In this document: positions 46,536 to 56,858 of the stretch, piece by piece
Layout: each line of letters opens with the position of its first letter
Position numbering within the stretch: position 1 is the stretch's first letter
Assembly: GCA_029747585.1 (NCBI GenBank)
Contig: JAPEVF010000104.1
Coordinates: 45,769 to 109,768 of the forward strand
Source of the DNA: Pleurotus djamor
Lineage: Eukaryota > Basidiomycota > Agaricomycetes > Agaricales > Pleurotaceae
Length of the DNA stretch: 64,000 nucleotides
Direction: 5' to 3'
Program-made: the position numbers and the translations under genes
Notes under the pieces: generated by a model
What the model was told of the DNA's origin: nothing
The model's database searches: none
Seen by the model: the letters and a program-made list of their open reading frames with translations, nothing else

Positions 46536-47215
46536 AGCTTGTCTGCCATAGAGTAATCTTGGGGTTGCTTCTTGTATTGTGTGTACATTATTCTCAATTC
46601 ACTGGTCAATGTTTCAATCTTCGACGTCGCGATGTTAAACGACCATGGTCGGAACTTACATTGTCACACTAAGGCTTGCATTTCGTGTGATCTCCCCGCC
46701 CCTGACTCCTCTACGTAGGAAGGAACGACGCCTCCTTGCCCTCATTGTTCCGAGTCGCTTCCGAATCGTCATCAAGTCCAGTGGTATGCACCACGGTTGA
46801 TATCCAATAGGGTCATGAATGGCACGGCGTTTCACACTGACGCCGCCATCTCTCCAGCCGTCGTAAGTCCCTAGGACCTCGAGAGTTGTAAACGAGGTTG
46901 GCCAGATAAGCAGCCCCGTTTGCGCATTGTATGTAAGAGTAACATCTTATGACTGCATTCACCTTGTTATGATGCGTGAGATTTGCTTCGCGTAGATAGT
47001 GATTTGTATTGATCCTGCACTGGAGCGAACATCACCTCGCGCTCGAGAATCCTGTTGAACCAGATCGTAGACATCAGCAAATAGAGTTCAATCTCGCCTA
47101 GGATGTGTCATTGATTCGCGTGTACATGATGTCGGCTAGAACATGTAGCCTTTTGACAACACGGGTGCCTAAGGCTACAACGTGTTGATAGTGCACCCTA
47201 GGAAGCCAGTCGCGT
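46536..47215. other. Convergent intergenic region
   Basis: 680 bp between DUF7330 copy 2 and the seven-helix protein. No motif-bearing ORF. Confidence 0.4.
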
Positions 47216-48409
47216 TCAGTGAACAGCGCCTATGGGTCTCGCCGATTCTCCGAAATTTCCCTCTGAAGGCATCTGAGGGCTCTCGACAGGCGTCAGCTCG
47301 AAGATCGACTGACTGTTTGGCGAATCTGGGAACGTTGTCCTTCCAAGAGCTACGCGGAAGATGATGAAGAAAGAGGCTAGGACCTGCAGAGCGTTTGTGT
47401 GGTTAGAACCATTGTCTAGTGACGTTTGACAGCCGGCTTACGCAGAAGGAGCCCCAAATCTGCAGCAACGCAAAGGCTGCTGGGTGTTCTATGGCGTAAA
47501 GGACTATGAATATGAGTCCTGGTACACTTGCTAAGGTCGCCGATTCGACAAGCATTACGGCGGCTTTGACAGAAGAACGTCGTGGTGGACTTTTGGGTTT
47601 AGGGTTGGCCAGGATGATAGGGATGATGATTAGAAGGGTGAGCGTGATGTTGAGGGCGACCGTGATCGTGAAATAAGGGACAGCAAATGATATGGTTTTT
47701 CCTTGAAAAAAAGTAGCATCTGGGCGCGCACTCTCGTAAGCCACTAAAATAGATAGAACTGAAAATATGTGAGCCTGGTAATCTTCGATAGCAAATGGAT
47801 GGAAGGCTCCTACCGATGGAAGCGAGGAAGAGCAGGGTTGGCACAATGATCATCGACCTTCCGAGAGTGCAATAACGCGGCATAACGAATCTGGTACTTC
47901 CGTCCCAAAAATGATAGCACCTCAGCAGCTTGAATGTCAAGGTTAATGCCGGGCAGTGAGTGGAGATTTCCTAAACTCACCAGAAGTCCATCAATGAGCC
48001 AGTTTCCAAGTATGCTCGCACAAGTTCCTGCAACGTTAGCAGCGTCCCGTTGATGGATGACCAGATAAGTTGCGGGTCCACCTTCATCGCTGCGATGATT
48101 AATCCAAGCTTGCATTCCCAAGGCAACGTTGCAGAACCGGCTGAGCGTCCAGACGACCAGCAATATGAGACCATACAGGACGACCAGTAGACGGCGCCGT
48201 GAGTGTTGTCCATTGTTGGGGCAAACATAGTAGAGATAAGCTAGCATGCAGAGCATCGCGAGGGAGAACCCTAATCCATTGGGCTAAGTGCTGTTCCGGT
48301 TATGCAGGGTTGGAGCCAACGAACCATAGGTTACACAAGCTATGTGGTTGCCGATGTAGAGTGCTCGCTCAAAAGAGAGCTCAGAGGCTTTAGGGGAGGG
48401 AGTAGACAT
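47216..48409 (-). CDS. Seven-helix membrane protein, family unknown
   Basis: Five exons (48409-48335, 48283-47981, 47928-47814, 47758-47442, 47383-47216) join in frame to 325 aa. Seven hydrophobic segments are visible, for example LGFSLAMLCMLAYLYYV, LLVVLYGLILLVVWTLSRF, IIVPTLLFLASIVLSILVA, FTITVALNITLTLLIIIPII and a final helix running through WGSFCVLASFFIIF. The N-terminus (STPSPKASELSF) is outside or lumenal without a signal peptide. The tail is Ser/Pro-rich (ELTPVESPQMPSEG). Arrangement and size recall mushroom-specific integral membrane families. I see no STE3 pheromone-receptor motif. Function unknown. Confidence 0.75.
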
Positions 48410-49308
48410 GAGGCTGAGTGTAGTGGAGGTTATGCTTTGGTGGGGAAATACCCAATCGTAACGATGATATTTGTATAATGCCTAAAAGCATGACCTCAAG
48501 GTCGCGCATAGCGGGGGATGTCAATCTATGCAGGTCCATGTGTTGGCCACACGAACCGCGCCTAATGCTCTCGATCAACCAAGTTTACGTAGCAAGCCAA
48601 GATATTACTTACTACCTAGAAAACATCATGCATGTTATCACACATACTTGGAGATCATTGGAGCAGATTTGCTGTGACCTAACCCCTACAAACCTAGCCA
48701 GATTTGGCGTCGTCGACTGCTTCGTGGATCATGTAAGTACCACGGGTCCACGTGTGATCCTGTGCAAGGATGTAAAGTGCATCGTTGTTTTCTATTTCAG
48801 GGCAAGTTCTGTGAGCTGCGGGGCGTGGCAGGCTCGTCTTCGGTCGCACTAGTGTTCATTGTTGAACACGTTCCGCAATTGGGACAGGGATATGCCTCGT
48901 TCTGGCCGTGGTCGCGGAAACTGTTGACCTAATGGCAGTACTGACTATAGGACGTTGGGCGCTTGATAATGTCGATAGCGGCGGCAGTTCAATATTCAAT
49001 ATTAATTTCCAGAGTTTTTCCCGCGAAGTCAGGGTAGTGATGATACTCGTGAATTAATGGAAACTTATCGCCACGCCTGTGGTTGCCCAACGTCCGATGA
49101 GTTGGAACCTGAGGAATGAGGCCTGAGGCCTGAGGCCTAGAGGAATTCGAAGTCTTGGATGTGGTGCTTGACAATTATACTTACCTAACGCATGGTACTA
49201 CTACCTTACAGTCAACCTATCATATGCGATAACCAGGGATGTTACTTTGAGTGATGTACACAAGCACTTGTCAAAAACAGGATAAGACAAACACGCAACA
49301 AACAAGCC
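48410..49308. other. Intergenic, about 0.9 kb
   Basis: A 124-codon plus-strand frame at 48478-48852 has no motif and odd composition, so I do not call it. Contains a short direct repeat GAGGCCT at about 49117-49137. Confidence 0.35.
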
Positions 49309-50224
49309 CTATAGTTGATCCACCTTCAAGTCTTCCTTGAAACCCACGTAATGATGGACCTGCGCCCATTTTCTGATAGCTTCGAAGTCGCGGCACATAT
49401 GGACAATGTCAAAATGAGGAGATATGACGCTCCCTTGAAATTCCCAGACTACGACCGAGATATCACTTGAGCACATCAGTGATTGTCGGAGGCTTGATAG
49501 ACAATGCCGCATATGATGAGAACCTTTCATGTTGACGGCTTCGGGGTAGTAACCCGAGTGGATCACTTTGCGAATTTGATTCTGAAAAAAAATGGGACAA
49601 TGTAATGAACTGGTTCGATCACTTATGAACGGAGGCAACATATGAACGGAGACTTACTAGGCAGTGGAGTTGATGAAACACGTCTAGTGCAACCATGTAT
49701 TTACCATTCGCATCAGGAACAGAGTAAGTCATGTTGGGGAGTAAAACAGCTTCCTCGAGTGGAATCTTGGAAAGGGCATCTGCGTGGGCGGTGTGAGACC
49801 GTGTACGAACCTGAGGCACAGGGACATCGTCTGCGATGGACTTACAACGATACAGATCATCCCACGCTTCGTCAACTTCGGGGGATGGGGTTTGATCGTA
49901 GATGGTGAGGCCTCCCTCAAATCCACTATGAAAGACAACAGGGTTGGAACGAAGTACATGTCGTGCCGGCGCTGATACGGAAAAAAAACGTTGGCCACAA
50001 TCACAGAAGCAACGAATAACTTATTGTGTACAAGATAACAGCTGCGGAAAGGTTATACCGTCTTGTGGGGAGACCGGGAGTAGCACGTGGAGGAGGACGA
50101 GGATAACGTTCAGAATTGAGGAACAGAAACAGAGGGTAGGAAGGCGGAAACTGCCGCAGCGAGGTGATATCTGAGGCGCGGCAACATCCTCGTCACTCGG
50201 CAGCGGGTTATACCAGTGTATCAT
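49309..50224 (-). CDS. UstYa/DUF3328-family protein, copy 1
   Basis: Four exons (50224-50059, 49971-49846, 49779-49658, 49581-49309) join in frame to 228 aa. A single N-terminal helix (SSILNVILVLLHVLLPV) anchors the protein. The family region starts with DEAWDDLYRY and carries both HxxHC signatures: FHQLHCL at the end of exon 3 and HHMRHCLSSLRQSLMCSSD in exon 4, followed by ISVVVWEF. UstYa proteins catalyse oxidative cyclisation, chlorination and related steps on ribosomal peptides such as ustiloxins and on other fungal metabolites. Here the substrate is unknown. A tandem paralogue follows and a small secreted-peptide gene lies beyond it. Confidence 0.88.
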
Positions 50225-50732
50225 GATCTGCGTATGGATGGCTGTTTGATAGCGAGGGACTCTGAGAAGGTGTTGGGAGTCAGCAGGCCTCTTTATCCTC
50301 GGCGAGTGCGCGTCGGAGCTTCTTGGGAGGATGACACGAGACTAAGAGTGGTTTGCGTTCTGATATGGGCGTCCCGCCTCCCGGAATCCTGTGGGGGTTC
50401 CTATGAAGCATGGTAGGACAGCGGGCCTGAGTTATTCATGCCTCGTGATGATCCTAGGGCTCAAAAGATAGTTAGTGGGCATACGCTATGACAAAAGCAA
50501 CGATCGAAACACACAGGAATGCCCATGGTGTGAAGCAGACCTGTGATGCGCTCCCGTCGGATCCAGACAGCGTAGGTCCAAAGATGTAGTTGTTCAGGAG
50601 AACAAGTGGCCATTCGAAGCTCGAGCCTAAAAATTCGCAAGAGGCGACTCACAAACAGATATTTTGGGAATAGACAAGAACCGTAAACATGTGTTGCATT
50701 GAAAATATCATCATTTACACCCCCACAGCAGG
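50225..50732. other. Spacer between the UstYa genes
   Basis: 508 bp; promoter of copy 1 and 3' end of copy 2. No gene seen. Confidence 0.4.
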
Positions 50733-51641
50733 CTAACCAGTTTTACGTGCCTTGCCTCGAAAAGCATGGTCCTTAGACCAGTCCCAAATTAAGGAGAAGT
50801 CTCGGCAGGAGTGGGCGATATCAGCCCGTTCCTTCGGGGCTTGCGCACGTTCCGACCACTGCCATACGATGGGAGAAACATCCGCCGCACACATGAGGGA
50901 TTGTCGTAGTTCAGAGACGCAATGCCGAACATGGATCTGCTCGGTTTCCGTAACCATGTCGGGATAATACTCTGGGTACATTGCACGACGCGCTACGTCC
51001 TAGAACATTCGGATAAACGTTCAAGCTCCAGCCGGTCAGAGGGTTTGTGAGCGTGCGTACCAAGCAATGGAGCTGATGCAAGACGCTCAAGGAAAGAACG
51101 GTACGATCCGGTTGTCCCGGAATAGGGTAGGTGTGATTGGGAAAGTGGAATTTTTCTCGAGGTACACTCGACAACGCATCTAAGGTCGATATGATTTTAC
51201 TAAACGGAATCGAAGTGGATAGATGAGCACTTACAACGGAATAAATGGGCCCAAGCGTCGTCAACTGATTGTGACGGTGTTTGGTCGTAGATGGCGGTTG
51301 CACCGTTGAAACTCATATTGAAGGTGATGACTTTATTATTGACCACATCTGCAGCAACAACTAGAGCCGAGAGAGATCAGAAATGAGGTAATGGATATTA
51401 AAAAAATCTCACCAGGTTTCCCCGAGCGGATGCGAGTGACTAGGAGAAGCAGGAGGGCGAAGTTCAAACCCAGCGTAGCCAGCGAAAAGCAGAGCCAAAG
51501 GACCTTGCTGCATTGGTTGACGAACTTCTTGCGATCGTCGTCTGAATCAGGAGGTGCACAGGTGGGACCAGACGCAATGAGCGGTTCAACGTCTGCGGTA
51601 TCGCCAGGCTGTGGCTGAAAAGTTTTTGACATGGAGAACAT
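50733..51641 (-). CDS. UstYa/DUF3328-family protein, copy 2
   Basis: Exons 51641-51413, 51360-51235, 51179-51061 and 50999-50733 join in frame to 249 aa if the ATG at 51641 is used (A at -3), or 246 aa from ATG 51632. Exon 2 is 126 nt, as in copy 1, and all three introns sit at the same places. A cytoplasmic head is followed by a helix (LATLGLNFALLLLLVTRI), then ATAIYDQTPSQSVDDAWAHL, the first HxxHC in VLHQLHCL and the second in HVRHCVSELRQSLMCAAD, then SPIVWQW. Both metal-binding-type signatures are complete, so it is probably active. It forms a head-to-tail pair with copy 1. Confidence 0.88.
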
Positions 51642-52072
51642 TGTTCGACGATTGCTACGGCGTGATCCGGAGTCTTCTAGTACCGATATAAGCAGGAAGG
51701 TTCTGAGGGTCCCTTTATCACCCGAGCGCGTGGGTAAGAGGCTCCAAGAAACGACACTGAGTGGGTCCCTCCGTTCTGACGAGTATCCCAATAGACAGGA
51801 AAGGAACAGCTTCTGTACAGCCAGGAACGGGAGGTGAAATCGTTGTTGTCTTGTGGGCGCAAGTACCACTGGATGTGAAATGCACGGATTAGATTCATGT
51901 ACAACACAGGAAAAAGCCCCGGATGCACAATCCGGACTGCAGCCTATCCCATGGTTCTAGGACAAATTCGTAAAAAGCGCCAATCCGGCGAAGGATATAA
52001 AAGCAAGGGAATGAAGGGGGACGAAAGAGCATCCACAACAGAAACTACCAGAAAACCGAACTCACCTGAAGC
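51642..52072. promoter_or_regulatory. Divergent promoter between UstYa copy 2 and the peptide gene
   Basis: 431 bp shared by the minus-strand UstYa gene and the plus-strand peptide gene. A TATAAAA element sits at 51996-52002 and a CCAAT pentamer just upstream at about 51980. The arrangement would allow co-regulation of the two genes. Confidence 0.45.
51996..52002 (+). promoter_or_regulatory. TATA box of the small peptide gene
   Basis: TATAAAA, 71 bp before the ATG at 52073. Consensus sequence and a sensible distance support a strong regulated promoter for the peptide gene. Confidence 0.5.
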
Positions 52073-52324
52073 ATGCGCGCTACGACTTTTTATATCTACG
52101 CCGTCGCAATGACCAGTTTAATGGTCAAAGGGATTCCTTTGTCTCCAGGTGAGCATACTGCATTGGGCAGTCTGATTCCTTCCGTTGGGTTCATCGTTTA
52201 CCTTGCAGGACTGATCAATAACGTCGAGAAAAGAGACGATATAAGCGTCAAAGCAAGGTCTGAAGTTGGTCAGTCTTTAGACTTTGGTTCCTCGTCCCAA
52301 AATGACCTATTCGATTTCAGATAA
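52073..52324 (+). CDS. Small secreted peptide precursor, candidate RiPP-like
   Basis: The whole frame is open (83 codons). It also contains a good intron, 52149-52208 (GTGAGC to TTGCAG, 60 nt), so splicing gives 63 aa in the same frame. The N-terminus (MRATTFYIYAVAMTSLM) is a plausible signal peptide ending near VKGIPLSPG. Behind it NNVEKRDD offers a Kex2-type Lys-Arg cleavage site, leaving a short acidic/polar C-terminal peptide that ends FDFR. No cysteine is present. A secreted precursor with a KR site beside two UstYa genes is the layout of dikaritin-type clusters, but there is only one KR and no repeated core. It could also be an unrelated small secreted protein. Confidence 0.5.
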   Translation: MRATTFYIYAVAMTSLMVKGIPLSPGEHTALGSLIPSVGFIVYLAGLINNVEKRDDISVKARSEVGQSLDFGSSSQNDLFDFR

Positions 52325-52823
52325 CAATATCTTCTGGGCGGGTGCCTGGGAGGTCGAGCCAGAGCGCAGGGATGCGTACTGATCCTGGTTTCTAACGGCT
52401 CTACGAGCTTGATAATCTTAGGAGAAAGATATATGCAAAGTTGGCTTGTGAATTTAGTCAGAACGTATACAAAATGCTATTCGAGTTGAAGGAAACAGCG
52501 TACTGGTCCACTCAAGTACTGATCAGTAACGGTGTCGGTGTGTTTCTCGAGAGTCTGGCTAGCCGAAAATAGTATGACGCGTCGAGCTGCTTGCTATTAC
52601 ATGGTCGGCGTCTCTGAAGCTTGTAGCCGATGGGAGAGTGAATGTGAACTCTGAACGTTGTCTGAACGTTTGGAACATCGAAGTGGTAAACGTAAACACG
52701 GACACACGGGTACGAAAATAAGCGCCCGAGTATATTACGTCAGCCCTAGTGAGCCCAACCACGAGGCATGTGCTCTACCCAGACGCCTACACAAAGCCTT
52801 GACTCAAAACTCAATCCATTCAA
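52325..52823. other. Intergenic, promoter of LSM4
   Basis: No gene recognised; short frames without motifs. Should hold the peptide gene 3' end and the LSM4 promoter. Confidence 0.4.
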
Positions 52824-53436
52824 ATGGTGTGTGCTCTTTCTTGTACCTGCACAGGTCATTATTGATTTCTCCGAGTTAAACGATATATAGCTACCTCTAT
52901 CTCTTCTAAATGCAGCTCAAAATAAGCCTATGGTCAGCATTGAAATAATCTGCACGCGTGGACTGACGCGTAACTAACACACTCCAGTTAGTCGAACTGA
53001 AAAATGGAGAAACATTCAACGGACATCTCGTGAACTGTGACAATTTTATGAATATTACGCTGCGCGAAGTATATCAAACAAATGCGGATGGTGATCGTTT
53101 TTGGAAACTGAAGGAGTGCTACATCCGAGGCAGCACGGTCAATAAGTCTTATTAACTACGTTGCCTTCCAATACTGACATCCGAGTCTAGATAAAGTATC
53201 TTCGTGTACCAGACACACTGCTCGACGCTGTCAAGGACGAGCAGAATCGCGCTCGAGAAGCTAATCGGAGTACTAGAGGATCAGGTGTTGGTGGTGCGCG
53301 AGGTAATACTATTTATCTGCAATGCTGGTCATCTTTTAATTGTTTCACCTTAGGTGGTCGGGGAGGTCCTGCCAGAGGAAGAGGTGGTGCCCGCGGGATG
53401 CCGATGCGTGGCAGGGGACGAGGTCGAGGAGCGTAG
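52824..53436 (+). CDS. LSM4: U6 snRNA-associated Sm-like protein LSm4
   Basis: Subunit of the LSm1-7 (mRNA decay) and LSm2-8 (U6 snRNP) rings. Exons 52824-52826, 52891-52932, 52988-53137, 53191-53302 and 53354-53436 give 129 aa. The Sm fold is complete: [34 protein letters not shown] (Sm1), then [17 protein letters not shown] (Sm2). The tail is RGG-rich ([15 protein letters not shown]), as in other LSm4 proteins. The first coding exon is only the ATG: the M is joined directly to LPLSLL, which is the standard LSm4 N-terminus, and the 64-nt intron between them has good GTGTGT and ATATAG ends. Confidence 0.93.
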
Positions 53437-53950
53437 TTCGATTATCACTTTATCCACGAGGAGTAAGCACTTTTAATTACTACTACTGGGTACATACTTC
53501 TTTACGGAATGTTTTGCGTTCTTGCAGCACTTCTATTGTTGTAGCTGTATCGTGTCCTTGGGGGGACTTTATCTGATCCACTTTGGTGAAACGTATTCGC
53601 TCAAGGACTTTACACAACCCGGGCCTCTCCATCACGTTTCATTGGTCTTTTTGCATTTGCCCAAGCAATCTGTTGCTCCACTACCCAGCGTTGAGCGTAT
53701 CTTCTGTCATCAGTCGGTAGTGAGCACGTTCTCTCCTTCCCGTAGACGACGCTTCTCGGTCCTTATGAATCTAACCACCAATTTTTGTGCCTGTGAAGGG
53801 ATAGGCAATAACACACGATCGGCCTTAAGGCCTGCCCTCAGTCGCATGACTGATTGATGGTCGGTCTGCTCGGACAGCGGGATTGATAAGTCCGTGCACT
53901 TAAATGGAGCCACCATCAGGGTGCCCCAAGGCCGGCATCGACGCATCGAC
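53437..53950. other. Intergenic
   Basis: No gene recognised between LSM4 and the F-box gene; short frames without motifs. Confidence 0.4.
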
Positions 53951-55590
53951 ATGCAAACATTCCAAGCTCTTCCCACTGACATCCTATACTGCATCTTCTC
54001 ATCTCTCAGTCACCCTCGGGACTTGTTTTCCTGCGCCTTGCTCAACAAAGCCTCCAATCGTGTGGTCATCCCATTACTCTATCGCGACCTCGATTCAAGA
54101 GATATTCACACTGTTCGTCACGCCAAGCACTGCTATATTGTTATACTGATCGCGAATGCCATCACTCAGATCCATCCTTCAACGACTCTCCTGGCACATC
54201 CATATCTCGCACTCTATGTTCACCGCTTAGTAGAGACTGGTGCATGCCATGAGCTACTGCGAGACCACAACCCCCACATAACCGAGGACATTCTTCAAAT
54301 TTTACCCATGTGTATGAACCTTCGATCCTTAACCTGGATTGACGCGGGGATACCTCTGTCCTCGGATCCTTTGTTCTTGAAACTCTTGGCTGTCCTTCCC
54401 ATCCTCCCTCTTCTCGCGCTTACCATTCAAGCCACTTCAAATCCCAGCGATCATTTGTGGAACGGCCTTTCACAACTCAAAGGCCTCATGGAGCTTTCCA
54501 TTTGGTGTATGGAAGGTCCATCCCCATCGCTTTTTGGTTGGGCCCAATCAATAGGCTCGACTCTGCGATATTTTGAGCTTAATGTTAGCTCATTCTCTAC
54601 ATCATCAGCATGCAGTGAGTAGGTCGCTCTCGGCTCTCGTCTAGCACTGATGATTAGCCAGTGTTCGAACGACTCCCGCTTCTCGAAGGCCTTCGCTTGA
54701 AGGGAATACCCGCCTCGACAGTCCAAACGATCATAGCGGTACTGCCAAACTTGCAGGGTCTTGAGACCGACTATCTTCCCTCATCGCCGACATCACCATT
54801 GTACGCGCCGAACTATCCCACCGCACCCACGCCATACCCGTGTCTTCGTAAGCTCACGATCCGTGCTAGCGCAGCTAGTCATGGCCGTTTAGACATGCTT
54901 TTCCATTGGATTCTCTCCTTAGCAGTTGAGCCATGCTTGGAATCCCTCAATCTCGATCTCTATGGAAGCTCCAGTATGCACCGCGTCGACGTCCCGAAGA
55001 CGTTCATCCAGGAATTAATGAATCATCATCACATCACGCTCCGTGAGTTCCTGGTAGGAACGGCGTTCATGGAGCTATCCGTCTTGGAACTCCTCGTCTC
55101 CACCGCGAGCAACTTACAAAGGCTAGCTATCACCCTCGCGGATCTTGATGTCGTAAGTTATCCTTACGGAGGATAACAAACTTAAAACTGTTTCACCTAT
55201 ACTTATGTTCACTCAGACTTCAATTTCCCATGCACTGAAGAACGCGGCGAGCCTCTCAAGCCTGGTTCTTGAGGTTCGACCGTCATTTCCTCTCGGAAGC
55301 TACGCCACGCCTTGGACACAGAACGCCTGCCAAAGAAGTTGCTTTGCTTCCCGGTTTACCGCGGAGGATGCCCGATTTCTCATGGCTCAGTCTAAAGGTC
55401 TGATTCTGATGTCCATCCAAGTGTGTTCATCACTATATCAGGTTGGAACCTTGTCTTCGAACAACATAGCTCATCTTACGTTTCTACATAGGGTCGCTGG
55501 GTCACGGATTCTGGTGATCCCAAGGCTGCTGCAAAGGGTACATTGCTGGTTGAAGATCGCTCATCGCCGAGTTACCCAATGTGGTACTAA
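53951..55590 (+). CDS. F-box / LRR-like protein
   Basis: Probable substrate adaptor of an SCF ubiquitin ligase. Exons 53951-54112, 54170-54614, 54662-55152, 55217-55441 and 55492-55590 join in frame to 473 aa. The F-box is at the N-terminus: LPTDILYCIFSSLSHPRDLF, then CALLNKASNRVVIPLLYRDL. Leucine-rich repeats follow without a strict consensus (LPLLEGLRLKGIP, LPNLQGLETDYL, CLESLNLDLYG, SLSSLVLEVRP). The C-terminal LYQ-GRWV motif is common in mushroom F-box proteins. The first intron (54113-54169, 57 nt) is in frame and could be retained. Mushroom genomes carry large F-box families, so no specific target can be named. Confidence 0.85.
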
Positions 55591-55657
55591 AAATAGAGAT
55601 CTTATCTTATCACCGTGAAATACGATCGATCATGTTCTTCCTTCCTTTTCAACCACC

Positions 55658-56762
55658 ATGTTCTACATCATCGGCCTAGGACTCTGCGACGAAAAAGATA
55701 TCACCGTTCGCGGCCTTGAGGTATTGCTCATACAAGGCATCTCATAAGGCCACTGAGTTCATTTCGGCAGGCTGTAAAAGGTTCTACTCGAGTATACCTC
55801 GAGGCCTACACTAGCATTTTAATGGTGCAGAAAGAGAATTTGGTATGCCACAAACGGCTCCTGCATCTTCGATTAACTCATACACGCTCTAAGGAAACAG
55901 GAGGCGTTTTACGGGAAGGAACTGATTGTGGCTGATCGTGATATGGTCGAGACTCAAAGTGACGACATCCTCAGCAATGCAGACAAGGAAGATGTTTCCC
56001 TTCTTGTGGTTGGCGATCCGCTAGGGTGCGGTTTCATTCGTACCAAGATGCCGAATATTGCTCATCGAGATCACAGGGCCACGACACACACGGATATTGT
56101 CTTGCGTGCTCGGGCGCTGAATATTCCAGTTCGCATCATAAACAACGCATCGATCATGAATGCTGTCGGAGTCTGTGGCCTTCAGCTCTACAACTTTGGC
56201 CAAACCGTGTCCCTCCCATTCTTCACAGAGAACTGGAAGCCTGACTCATGGTACGGCCGCATCAAAGAAAACCAAGCGATTGGATTACACACCTTGGTCC
56301 TTTTGGACATCAAGGTGAAGGAACAAAGTGAGGAGAATTTAGCCAGGTAAGGTTTCGGCTCGCACAATCATACTCATTCTTGTTCAAACTATTCCCAGGG
56401 GTCGAAAAATATATGAACCTCCGCGGTACATGTCGATTCCTACGGCTGTTGCCCAGTTGATCGAGGTCGAGCAGTCGCGAGGCGAAGGTGTTCTTGATCC
56501 TGATAAAACACTAGCGATTGCCCTTTCTCGTGTTGGTAGACATCCTGTGGCAGGTCAGGAGAGTGGAGAAACGATCGTTAGTGGCACGTTGTCAGACCTG
56601 GCAAACGCCCCGCCGGAAACCTTCGGACAACCCCTCCACAGCTTGGTCATCGTTGGGAAGAGGCTCCACTACCTTGAGGTGGAGTACGCCAAAGAATGGG
56701 CATTAGATAAAACCACATGGACAAATGTAGCTGTAGATGGGTATGGATGTGCTTTAGAATAA
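55658..56762 (+). CDS. DPH5: Diphthine methyl ester synthase
   Basis: SAM-dependent methyltransferase that methylates the modified histidine of translation elongation factor 2 during diphthamide synthesis. Exons 55658-55720, 55771-55842, 55901-56025, 56077-56346 and 56399-56762 join in frame to 297 aa. Motifs: [30 protein letters not shown], the SAM loop [17 protein letters not shown] (rebuilt across an intron), [40 protein letters not shown] and [15 protein letters not shown]. All are diagnostic. Convergent with the synthetase gene, 96 bp apart. Confidence 0.94.
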
Positions 56763-56858
56763 TTCTGAAGCGGTATGCGGTCATACTCGAAAAAGGCGAA
56801 ACGGAATCTAAAACCGAAAATTATATTTATCAACTACATACAAGGTCGACGCCCCCGA

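Noticed and set aside
47216..48409. STE3-type pheromone receptor
   Set aside because: Seven helices, but the segments carry no STE3 motif and the nearby small peptide lacks a CaaX end, so it is not a pheromone pair.
48478..48852. 124-codon plus-strand frame upstream of the seven-helix gene
   Set aside because: No recognisable motif, atypical composition, and no continuation by splicing.
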